From NCBI GenBank assembly GCA_965221415.1, contig OZ244887.1:1364001-1428000 (forward strand): a DNA stretch of 64,000 nucleotides, given 5' to 3'. Shown piece by piece: positions 27,101 through 33,676 of this stretch (the stretch's first letter is position 1; each line of letters opens with the position of its first letter). The DNA is from UBA8337 sp965221415 (GTDB lineage Bacteria > Pseudomonadota > Alphaproteobacteria > RS24). The notes below the pieces were generated by a model that was given only the letters and a program-made list of their open reading frames with translations, was not told where the DNA came from and did not search any database. A program made the translations under genes and the position numbers.

Positions 27101-28130
27101 CGAAAACCCACCTGTCGAGGACATGGTCGCTGAGGAAGGGGGCAAAAAGGAAGAGCCTGTTCAGGAAGAGGTCGTTGAGGGCAAGAGCGGAAACGGCGAG
27201 CTTGTCGAGGATAAGGCTAAGTCTACTGCGGGGGGCGGCGATGTCGCCGATAGCGATGGCGATGGCGTTCCCAACGATGCCGACGCTTTTCCTGACAACG
27301 CAGCGGAGACCGCCGACAGTGATGGCGATGGTTTGGGCGACAATGAGGAGGCGCTGATTGGGACGAATCCGCACGCGGCTGACAGTGACAGCGATGGCAT
27401 GGCGGATAATGTTGAGTTAGCGCATTTATATAATCCGCTGCACCCCGATAGCGATGGTGACGGTGTGCTTGATGGCGCTGATGCGGTATTTGGCACGAAG
27501 ACGGTTAATGGCAAGACGGTGGCTTTGTCGAGCGATGGCACGATTGATGGGCGTTTTGTGACGGGTGCGTTATCGCAATCGCTGTCGGCCTATGGCGATG
27601 CGGAACGCTATGATAGCTGGAATCATCTAGCACTTGGTGTCAACTATGGCGCGGTGAAGCTGACGGCGCCGACCGTGACGCTGACGCGCGGACTTGCTGG
27701 CACGCAGGATAATGTTTACACGGCTGGCGTCACGCCGGCGATTTTGCTGGATTTCTCTGCCCTGCGCGCCGGCATGGTAGCGTCTGTATCGGGCGATTTA
27801 GGAGCGCATGGCCGCTTTGACAATATTGTTTTTGACAACGCCAAAGACTTAAACAATTTCGATATTGGCAAGGTGGATTTCTCGAGCATCCGTTCTGGAG
27901 CGCGGGCGGTTGAGTTAAGCGGTGTGAGCTTAGGCGACACGCGCAAAGCACTGAGCCTGTTTCTGGATGTCAATTTGTTCAAAGATAGAGCCGGCGCTCC
28001 CGACACGAGCGCCGCGCTGGCCGCGATTGGCGAGGCGCGCCTTTATTGGAATCAAGACAGCATCAGCGACAGCACGTCTTGGTCTGGCGTGGGGTCGGAG
28101 CTTTTCCAACTCGCCCCCGCAACCGACTAA
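24186..28130 (+). CDS. Giant acidic repeat protein with FecR domain and calcium-binding D-rich repeats
   Basis: A 1314-residue secreted protein. A signal peptide (ending LAWA) is followed by a FecR-like domain (about residues 20-190; GIGLGDIVKT, VGIRGTQ). About 240 residues are of mixed sequence. Residues about 430-1000 are a hyper-acidic low-complexity region made of EEVVEDKA units and 25-40-residue units with ESGNE(E/N/A)PPVEDMA. Thrombospondin-type-3-like calcium repeats follow (residues about 1020-1110; DSDGDGVPNDADAF, DSDGDGLGDNEE), then a globular C-terminal domain of about 200 residues. It lies downstream of an outer-membrane barrel gene and is probably exported by it or anchored at the surface. 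The near-identical DNA repeats predict length variation between strains. The role (adhesin or matrix protein) is inferred. Confidence 0.8.
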   Translation: MRRLIFVLLLFPSLAWAQIGNIETIKGTVSVVRADGITTTARTGMGIGLGDIVKTAAQSRARIRLADQSVFNISANATLELDAFTFDEVGETTHTMSANVLQGAFRFASGKVGAGEKNRRIKLQNATVGIRGTQLIGTNAQISQVVLLDGLIDVETQRGAISLSLANQGVSFDAFGTLSESRVLDATEIQSLTTRLGFEQDLPTLPQDNSESEATEEETLAEVKEEEEVVEETTPEVKEEDALAQEDEIKIEEDNAGITQAEEKPENQPDNREVITQETEPNKPPEPLEAVSPVAVVVAPKTDADIDITTDPSAKPPPPITDGKSDLAVALDAEIKIPVPTEAAPSIADPDKVETSTNIFVEVVNDAEKFLLKAAETLTSLIDPSEIGIAQERDELTESAKTEQAKQATQIDTDNDGIADSSLKKAEEKSENEDSPKDDEKDDTTEDKAEDKDEEVVEDKAEDDNKNEEAVEDKAEEVVEEKTEEVVEDKAEEVVEEKTEEAVEDKAEEIVEDKAEEVVEEKAEEVVEDKAESGSEEPPVEDMATEDTNKNEEVVEDTATEEEVVEEEVVEDKAEEVVEDKGESGNEEPPVEDMATEDTNKNEEVVEEEVAEDTNKNEEIVEDTTTEEEVVADKGEEAVEDKTEEVVEDKGESGNENPPVEDMATEDANKNEEVVEDTATEEKTVEEVVEDKAEEVVEDEAESGNEEPPVEDMAAEEEDKAEEVVEDKAESGNEEPPVEDMAAEDTNKNEEVAEDKGESGNEAPPVEDMTTEDTNKNEEVVEDMTTEEEVVEEEVVEDKAEEIVEDKGESGNEAPPVEDMAAEEGDKAEEEVVEDTTTEEEVVEEEVVEDKAEEVVEDKAESGNENPPVEDMAAEDTNKNEEVSEDTTTEEEAVEEEVVEDKPAEEIVEDKGESGNEEPPVEDMAAEEGDKNEEVVEDKGESGNEAPPVEDMAAEDTNKNEEVVEDKGESGNENPPVEDMVAEEGGKKEEPVQEEVVEGKSGNGELVEDKAKSTAGGGDVADSDGDGVPNDADAFPDNAAETADSDGDGLGDNEEALIGTNPHAADSDSDGMADNVELAHLYNPLHPDSDGDGVLDGADAVFGTKTVNGKTVALSSDGTIDGRFVTGALSQSLSAYGDAERYDSWNHLALGVNYGAVKLTAPTVTLTRGLAGTQDNVYTAGVTPAILLDFSALRAGMVASVSGDLGAHGRFDNIVFDNAKDLNNFDIGKVDFSSIRSGARAVELSGVSLGDTRKALSLFLDVNLFKDRAGAPDTSAALAAIGEARLYWNQDSISDSTSWSGVGSELFQLAPATD

Positions 28131-28141
28131 CCCGCCGCGCT

Positions 28142-28174
28142 AGGCTGGCCGCGTGCGCCTCACGTACAGCCTAA
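28142..28174. terminator. Hairpin between convergent genes
   Basis: TAGGCTG and CAGCCTA pair, with an inner CGTG/CACG helix. It sits between the FecR-domain gene and the convergent accessory operon and could serve either as a terminator, although a U-tract is lacking. Confidence 0.45.
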
Positions 28175-28181
28175 GGTTTCA

Positions 28182-28811
28182 TTAGAGGTAATCAGTCAGA
28201 TAAACTTGGCTTTGAGCATTCAGTTCTTTAACGTAATTCTGGGTCGATTCACCATCGAGGGCAGCTACCTTGGCAAGATGCTTTTGAATGAAAGCCCCAT
28301 CGAGCCCAATTACTCGGTCGCAAATTGCAAGCATAGCATCTTGGTTCGTTAATAAACCCTTTCCCAACCGAAAACCGTCACTCAATAAATTATCTGGTTC
28401 AGGATAAGCTAGCTTGAGCATATTATATGATCTTTGAAAAGAATTCCGGTTCGACTTACTCAATGACCGACCCGAGAGAACATTAGCAGCAGGTGTTTCA
28501 GATAAAGGCTTAATCAAACGACGCATTGTGATATCTCTATAACGTACCAATGACATCCACTGCCAGAATTCTGGTTTTGATAATAGCGAAGAAGGCAAAT
28601 CCTTTAGAGCTAGGTAAAGGTATTTCCCAAAGAGGGCATCAATCTGACCTCTGGGGAATGTTTTTCTGGCAAGTATTTTATTTGACACTTTGTCCAGTTT
28701 TGTAAAATCAACAGTTTCAGCAGTTTCTGCGAGTTCAATATCGTTGGCAGCTATCGACTTATAAACATCGCCAGTCTGCAAATCTGTTTCGACAGTAAAT
28801 ACTTCTTCCAT
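28182..28811 (-). CDS. Hypothetical protein of GHKL operon (possibly DUF6339-like)
   Basis: A 209-residue soluble protein with no confident family. Segments such as PEFWQWMSLVRYRDI, NSFQRSYNMLKLAYPEPDNLL and GLLTNQDAMLAICDRVIG remind me of DUF6339 proteins, which I associate with antiphage and restriction loci, but this is from memory and weak. It is the last gene of a four-gene minus-strand operon, 3 bp after the 317-residue protein. AT-rich composition is shared with the other three genes. No catalytic motif is visible. Confidence 0.6.
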   Translation of the reverse strand: MEEVFTVETDLQTGDVYKSIAANDIELAETAETVDFTKLDKVSNKILARKTFPRGQIDALFGKYLYLALKDLPSSLLSKPEFWQWMSLVRYRDITMRRLIKPLSETPAANVLSGRSLSKSNRNSFQRSYNMLKLAYPEPDNLLSDGFRLGKGLLTNQDAMLAICDRVIGLDGAFIQKHLAKVAALDGESTQNYVKELNAQSQVYLTDYL

Positions 28812-28814
28812 AAT

Positions 28815-29768
28815 TTAATCCTGTTTTATTGAGATTACGTGACGGTTCAATGTAACAGCAACTTTCTGGTATTCCTGACACGCAAGGGGCAGTTTGGCAG
28901 ACAATACTTCTTCAAATAAGCGGTCACTGTCTGCAACAATTTCGTTCAATTCATTTATTGCATCTTCCTTATCTGGGTAATCTGTCAGAAATACACTCAA
29001 TTCCTCAACTAGAGCACGATAGTGACCCTCTAACTCTTCAATACCACCGTCATGAGCCATTACTAATGCTTTTCTCGCGATTTGCTCACATATATCTACA
29101 GCCACAGGAGCAAAAAAAGCTTCCCTGAGCGCTTTCTCATTTCCCCCAGTGTTACTTTGCAGAACTCGCCGTAGCTCCTCTGGTAAATCATTATTAATAA
29201 GCACCCTGTCGTTTTCGAAATCCATATAATGAACGCTAGAAGTATAGGCAGCTGTTTCTTCTTTTTCCCTAAAGCTCACCCACTCGGTCGGAAAATCGTC
29301 TCCACTACGCTCCTGTAGCGGCTCAAGATGGATAGAAAGTTTTGGCCAAGTTGCAAGAATTGTTCCCTTTTTATAGGGCTGATTATTCTCCAACTTCTTT
29401 TTATCTCGGTCATTCGCAAGCACCGCGAACAACTCTATTTCCAAAACGCCCGAAATATCTCCTATTAAGAAGTTTTTAGGCGTTCTTATTTCATCACTTT
29501 TATCCTTTATCGCCATCACTTGCATTTTCCGGGTTCGCGTCGCCCTGTTAGTCATTACGCAGCAATAATCAATTTCGGGGGCTTTCCCCGTAAAGTAAGT
29601 TCGCAAACCTTCACTCAGTTTGGCTTCGATACCAAAACTTGCATTTTGGCTTTCTATTTCAGTTACAATTATTTTGTTATCATCATTGTTCTCTGTTTTA
29701 GTATCTTCAAATGATGCTTTAGGGACTTCTTTACACTCTACCCGCTTAAATGGCCATATTACGGACAT
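28815..29768 (-). CDS. Hypothetical protein of GHKL operon
   Basis: A 317-residue soluble protein that I do not recognise. The N-terminal 230 residues look mixed alpha/beta (MSVIWPFKRVECKEVP, YCCVMTNRATRTRKMQVMAIK, LATWPKLSIHLEPLQ). The C-terminal 100 residues look helical (REAFFAPVAVDICEQIARKALVM, LSVFLTDYPDKEDAINELNEIV). It lies 3 bp after the GHKL ATPase gene and 3 bp before the 209-residue gene, so it is tightly co-translated. Its position suggests a dedicated partner of the ATPase. No nuclease motif is obvious. Confidence 0.6.
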   Translation of the reverse strand: MSVIWPFKRVECKEVPKASFEDTKTENNDDNKIIVTEIESQNASFGIEAKLSEGLRTYFTGKAPEIDYCCVMTNRATRTRKMQVMAIKDKSDEIRTPKNFLIGDISGVLEIELFAVLANDRDKKKLENNQPYKKGTILATWPKLSIHLEPLQERSGDDFPTEWVSFREKEETAAYTSSVHYMDFENDRVLINNDLPEELRRVLQSNTGGNEKALREAFFAPVAVDICEQIARKALVMAHDGGIEELEGHYRALVEELSVFLTDYPDKEDAINELNEIVADSDRLFEEVLSAKLPLACQEYQKVAVTLNRHVISIKQD

Positions 29769-29771
29769 ATC

Positions 29772-31661
29772 CTAACCCTCCCTTATGAAGCCAACCAGAA
29801 GTTCAAATGCAAAATCGTCATCTATTGACAAATAATCATGCCATGCCATCTCTGTTGTGTAATCCACACGGTCGTCATTCTGAACGGTTATTCGCAGTTC
29901 TTCTTTTTTGTTATTCAGTTCTTGACATGATACGGCATTGCTAGGACTCACCTCTGAATACTTCAGAAATTTAAGAGGTTCGCTGATGCCTTTAATTTTT
30001 ACTTTGATGCCTGCTTTCCATGTGCCCGCGCTCGGAATATCATTGCAATACAAGCTAAATGAAATTTTAAGTAATTTATTATTTGTATCCTTATCGACCA
30101 TTATGTCAGAAGCACTAACAGTATAGTTTTTCTTCTTTTTCCCAAGCCCTTTGAACCTTAACATGGACGCAAGAGCTGGAACCGTCTTACCTTTCGTATC
30201 AACTTCTTTTGAGCATATTTGTTTAATACATTTCTTATAAGAACGGATAATCTCGGTTCTTCGAGCGCGCGCGCCATGAGAATACAACTTCAACTTATCG
30301 TAGTATTTATCCCAGCTGTCATGAGCAGCAGGCTCCATGTCCCGCAAAAAATTATGGAGCAATTTATCCTCGTCACTATTTCCCCTCGCATATCCAGCCG
30401 CAACGACTCCAACCACTGCCACTCCTTCGTCGATTTTTACTTTTATTTCTTCATAATTGATAACCATCGTCTTTCTTCTGAGAAGAGCAACATGGTTCAA
30501 TTGATGCTTGTCTATATCTTTGACATTAATCGGCGCATGAAAAGATTTCAGTCGGATAGAGATTGGAGCTTCCTTAAATTTTCCTTGGCTATTATTTTTT
30601 AGAAGCGGCACTTCTACATTGATATCAGAACCCGCAATCATATCTGGTGATGTGATTTTTTCATCCTCTGGTTCAGAGTCCAGTGCCTCAATATAGTGAT
30701 TATACTTTTCAAGATTGGGAGAAAGCTCTTCCTTCAACTCACCGTTCCTAAAGAATTTCAGCCGAAGACTTAAAGCGGGATCATTGTTAGCGTTTTTTCT
30801 TGATAAAGCTGGCCAAAACCATTTTTCACAATCAGCCATCAGACTCTTTATTATATTCTGCCCAGTTTGCTCTTCGTCAACTTCTGGGTCGTCAAAGTCA
30901 AAGACTATTACGCTCGTTCCGATATTTTCTTTATTCTTGTCACGCAACAATTCGAGCTTTTTAAGTAAATTGCTCTCACCCCAAGCACTACCATTAGTAA
31001 AGCCATCACCCCGCTCGACTTGTTCACCAAAAAAGCCAGCTTGAATAAATTCGTCGTCATCAATTTTGTGATGGGCGAGTGTCGACTGACCTATAAAGCG
31101 GTGTTCAATTTCCATATTTTCCTTATGTGTAAGGGAATAAAACAAGATGGTTGAAACTCCGCTATATTTCCAAAACACACCCTTCCCCAACCCATGACTT
31201 CCGTCCCTGTTTTTTTGTTCTTTGTCGGTTATATGTGCAGCTCTGGTAAGGCGATTTATATGAGTATTCTTGTCAAAATCATCTCCAGGTAACCCAATAG
31301 TCCCGTAATCAGACACGACCAAAAACCGCAAAGGGGTTTCACCATTTACTCTGTCTACTGCAGTTTTGAGGCGGTCCGAATATTGCTCGGAACTTGTCTG
31401 TGCAACCGCGTCAAGATGTGTTTGAAGCTGTACCCAATTTAGGTTTTTCAGAATTTCATCTTTTTCAGTTCCTGTGAATTCGATTAATTTTATTTCAATT
31501 TTTCCTTCCGCGCGATTGCTGTTTGCTTCAGAAATCCTGTCAATAGCATTTTGCATAGGCTCTTTGGCCAGACTGGACGATGAGGAAAAAATTTGTGTAA
31601 GGACTGACTCGCCAGAGTTAAACCCACTGGGACCCACTTTATCAAATATCCATTCAGGCAT
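29772..31661 (-). CDS. GHKL (HATPase) family ATPase of an accessory, probably defence-related, operon
   Basis: A 629-residue protein with a Bergerat-fold ATPase at the N-terminus: N-box EPMQNAIDR (residues about 34-42), G1 box VVSDYGTIGL near 118, and GSHGLGKGVFWKYS near 155 (lid, G2). The segments GVVAAGYARGNSDEDKLLHNF and MEPAAHDSWDKY (about 435-470) resemble the second domain of MutL/MORC-like GHKL proteins found in bacterial restriction and phage-defence loci. It is flanked upstream by an 82-residue ORF and downstream by two unknown proteins, all on the same strand with gaps of 3-39 bp. A conserved 13-mer lies upstream of both it and the 82-residue gene. A defence function is inferred from family and context. 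Confidence 0.78.
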   Translation of the reverse strand: MPEWIFDKVGPSGFNSGESVLTQIFSSSSSLAKEPMQNAIDRISEANSNRAEGKIEIKLIEFTGTEKDEILKNLNWVQLQTHLDAVAQTSSEQYSDRLKTAVDRVNGETPLRFLVVSDYGTIGLPGDDFDKNTHINRLTRAAHITDKEQKNRDGSHGLGKGVFWKYSGVSTILFYSLTHKENMEIEHRFIGQSTLAHHKIDDDEFIQAGFFGEQVERGDGFTNGSAWGESNLLKKLELLRDKNKENIGTSVIVFDFDDPEVDEEQTGQNIIKSLMADCEKWFWPALSRKNANNDPALSLRLKFFRNGELKEELSPNLEKYNHYIEALDSEPEDEKITSPDMIAGSDINVEVPLLKNNSQGKFKEAPISIRLKSFHAPINVKDIDKHQLNHVALLRRKTMVINYEEIKVKIDEGVAVVGVVAAGYARGNSDEDKLLHNFLRDMEPAAHDSWDKYYDKLKLYSHGARARRTEIIRSYKKCIKQICSKEVDTKGKTVPALASMLRFKGLGKKKKNYTVSASDIMVDKDTNNKLLKISFSLYCNDIPSAGTWKAGIKVKIKGISEPLKFLKYSEVSPSNAVSCQELNNKKEELRITVQNDDRVDYTTEMAWHDYLSIDDDFAFELLVGFIREG

Positions 31662-31691
31662 TCTTTCCTCTTATATTATTTTTATAGAAAG

Positions 31692-31704
31692 TATATAGTA
31701 CTAA
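31692..31704 (-). promoter_or_regulatory. Shared 13-bp motif upstream of GHKL gene
   Basis: TTAGTACTATATA (read on the minus strand) lies 31 bp before the GHKL start. An exact copy is at 31999-32011. Its core TAGTACTA is palindromic, so it may be an operator overlapping an AT-rich promoter. Confidence 0.45.
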
Positions 31705-31949
31705 AGTTTGAATACTTTATCTGCAGCCCTGCCAGTTTTAAAGCGTGATTCAACTTCCTTGACTTCATCATTTAGCGCCTTGATAATCTTACGAATATCG
31801 CTCTCATCATATTTATAATTATTTTTATTAGCAAGATTGCCTATAAGCGAGATTGACTTGAGCGCATTTAAAACACGCTTTTCTGCCAAATCTACAAACT
31901 TTATACGTTTATTTTCGGTAAAACTTACCGTTTTTTTAGCGGGTTCCAT
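31701..31949 (-). CDS. Small hypothetical protein heading the GHKL operon
   Basis: An 82-residue, basic, largely helical protein (VDLAEKRVLNALKSISLIGNLANKNNYKYDESDIRKI). I do not recognise a family or a helix-turn-helix. The ATG at 31949 has AGAGAA upstream, and the 13-bp palindromic motif sits 50 bp upstream. Only 39 bp separate it from the GHKL gene. It might be a regulator or an accessory subunit. The real product is supported by its composition and spacing rather than by homology. Confidence 0.55.
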   Translation of the reverse strand: MEPAKKTVSFTENKRIKFVDLAEKRVLNALKSISLIGNLANKNNYKYDESDIRKIIKALNDEVKEVESRFKTGRAADKVFKL

Positions 31950-31998
31950 TTAAATTCTCTTTCATAAAAATGAGCCAATTAATTATTTTCATGAATAA

Positions 31999-32011
31999 TA
32001 TATAGTACTAA
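31999..32011 (-). promoter_or_regulatory. Shared 13-bp motif upstream of the 82-residue gene
   Basis: Second exact copy of TTAGTACTATATA (minus-strand reading), in the very AT-rich 130-bp gap between the operon and tRNA-Met. Confidence 0.45.
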
Positions 32012-32050
32012 TATTTATATATGTAAACAATTAATTTTTCTTTACTATGC

Positions 32051-32079
32051 GTTCCCTTGTTACGCTTTTTAAAGGGAAC
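32051..32079. terminator. Hairpin downstream of tRNA-Met
   Basis: GTTCCCTT and AAGGGAAC form a perfect 8-bp stem, starting 3 bp beyond the tRNA 3' end. It probably ends the tRNA transcript, though no run of T follows. Confidence 0.5.
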
Positions 32080-32081
32080 GT

Positions 32082-32158
32082 TGGTAGCGGAGGAGGGACT
32101 TGAACCCCCGACACGCGGATTATGATTCCGCTGCTCTAACCAGCTGAGCTACTCCGCC
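32082..32158 (-). tRNA. tRNA-Met (anticodon CAT), elongator type
   Basis: A 77-nt cloverleaf on the minus strand with encoded CCA. The acceptor stem is GGCGGAG with CTCCGCT (G1-U72), the D arm has AGCTCAGCTGGTTAGAGC, the anticodon stem is GCGGA/TCCGC around ATCATAA (anticodon CAT), and the T arm contains GGTTCAAGT. This is the pattern of alphaproteobacterial elongator tRNA-Met rather than initiator. The AT-rich GHKL operon begins right behind its 3' end, a common integration position, but I found no integrase or duplicated 3' end. Confidence 0.93.
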
Positions 32159-32216
32159 TCTTGGAACGTGAAGCTGATATAGACCAAATAACCGAGGCTG
32201 GCAAATACCCTTTGCC

Positions 32217-33620
32217 CTATTTCCCGCCCGCAGCAGCCATGATTCTCGCCGCCCGACGACGCTGCGCAGAGGACCCAAGCCCAAGCTCTTTTCGATATTT
32301 CGCAACCGTCCGACGCGCCAAATCAATGCCGAATTCCGACAGTGCCGCAACCAGCATATCATCCGACAAGGCATGCGTCAGCGCATCTTCTGCGGCGATA
32401 AGCTGCGCAAGCTGCGCCTTAATCGCCGCCGATGCGGTCGGCTTGGCATTGCTGCCGAGATGCTCGCCGCCCAGCGCGCGCGAAAACAAATCTTTCAGAT
32501 GAAACACCCCCTTCGGCGTTTGCACCAACTTGCCACTGGCCGAACGGCTCACCGTGCTTTCGTGCAGTTCCAACGCGTCCGCAATATCGCGCAGCACCAT
32601 CGGCTGCAACGCCACCATGCCGCCTTCAAAAAACGCCTGCTGCCGCCCAATAATAGCCCGCGCCACTCGCAACAAAGTCGCCGCGCGTTGCTGCGTAGCC
32701 TTGCGCAACCATCGCGCCGATTGCACATTCGCCTTCATAAAATCGCGCTCGTCATCGGTGATTTTGCGCGCCGCCATCGCCTCCCAATCGCGCTCCAACA
32801 CCAACACGCTCGGCAACGTCGCCTCATTAAGATACGCCTGCCACCCCGTCGCATTTTCCAACACGATAATATCGGGCGTTTGCACCCCCACATCCGCCGC
32901 GCCAAAATCCGCCGCAGGATGCGGGTCGAGCGCACGCAGGGTCTGCAAATAAGGCGTCAAATCATCCGGCATCATACCGACCGCCGCCGCTAACCCCGCA
33001 ATATCACCCTTGCCCAATAAATCAAAATTCTCCAACAACCCCGTATAAATCGGCGACAAAGCCCCCTGCGCCGCCAATTGCAACGATAGGCAATCAACCA
33101 AATTACGCGCAAAAACACCCGTCGGCGTGAAGCTCCGCAGCCGCGCCAACACCGCCTCTAACGCCGCCTTATCAATATGAAACGTGGCGCAAATCTCGTC
33201 ATCGCTCTCGCGCAAATAGCCGTTCTCGTCCAGCCAACCCACCAGCTCAATCGCTAACGCCGCCTCATCGCGCTGCCGCAGCTCCTCGCCAATTTGAGCC
33301 ATCAGATGCGCCGACAGGCTCTGCGGCGCAACCAGCGTATTCTCCAACATATGCGCCGTATCTGTAAAATCAACGCGCACCGCGACCACAGCATCGCTGA
33401 GACCAACGCCGCTCGTCCCCTGCACAGTAACAGCACGCGATTGCGACTCGCGATAATGGTTTTCGTCAAAAGCCAGAAACGGATTCTGCTCCATTTCGCG
33501 CGTCAGCATATCGCTTAATTGCGCATTGGTAAGCTGCAACAGCTGAATCGCCTGCTGCATTTGCGGGTTCATCATCAGCTTTTGCGATTGCTTAATCTCA
33601 AGGCGCGGCGCCAACACCAT
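32217..33620 (-). CDS. rpoN: RNA polymerase sigma-54 factor
   Basis: A 467-residue sigma-54. Region I is glutamine-rich (LEIKQSQKLMMNPQMQQAIQLLQL). The core-binding region spans about 110-300. The C-terminus has a helix-turn-helix (LHESTVSRSASGK) and the RpoN box ARRTVAKYR, which contacts the -24 element. The start is placed at ATG 33620, preceded by AAGGAGA at eight bases. A perfect -24/-12 promoter consensus lies 34 bp upstream on the opposite strand, suggesting autoregulation. Sigma-54 needs an activator AAA+ protein for open-complex formation; none is in the window. Confidence 0.95.
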   Translation of the reverse strand: MVLAPRLEIKQSQKLMMNPQMQQAIQLLQLTNAQLSDMLTREMEQNPFLAFDENHYRESQSRAVTVQGTSGVGLSDAVVAVRVDFTDTAHMLENTLVAPQSLSAHLMAQIGEELRQRDEAALAIELVGWLDENGYLRESDDEICATFHIDKAALEAVLARLRSFTPTGVFARNLVDCLSLQLAAQGALSPIYTGLLENFDLLGKGDIAGLAAAVGMMPDDLTPYLQTLRALDPHPAADFGAADVGVQTPDIIVLENATGWQAYLNEATLPSVLVLERDWEAMAARKITDDERDFMKANVQSARWLRKATQQRAATLLRVARAIIGRQQAFFEGGMVALQPMVLRDIADALELHESTVSRSASGKLVQTPKGVFHLKDLFSRALGGEHLGSNAKPTASAAIKAQLAQLIAAEDALTHALSDDMLVAALSEFGIDLARRTVAKYRKELGLGSSAQRRRAARIMAAAGGK

Positions 33621-33653
33621 CTGCGTGTCTCCTTGACAACAAACTAGCGTTTT

Positions 33654-33670
33654 TGGCACGTTTCTTGCAA
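33654..33670 (+). promoter_or_regulatory. Perfect sigma-54 (-24/-12) promoter consensus
   Basis: TTGGCACGTTTCTTGCA matches YTGGCACGNNNNTTGCW at every fixed position, with the GG-to-GC spacing of 10. It points rightwards, away from rpoN and antisense into the 3' end of mnmA. It could bind sigma-54 to repress rpoN or drive an antisense transcript starting near 33681. Confidence 0.65.
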
Positions 33671-33676
33671 GTATTA

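Noticed and set aside
24986..27145. Long antisense ORF (719 residues, Ser/Thr-rich) opposite the acidic repeats; a second of 628 residues in another frame at 25488-27374
   Set aside because: Both are by-products of the GAA/GAG-rich repeat, which lacks stops on the other strand. Their composition mirrors the repeat and they have no ribosome site or known domain.
28131..32082. Genomic island with tRNA att sites
   Set aside because: I found no integrase and no second copy of the tRNA-Met 3' end near 28.1-28.2 kb, so site-specific integration is not supported by the sequence.
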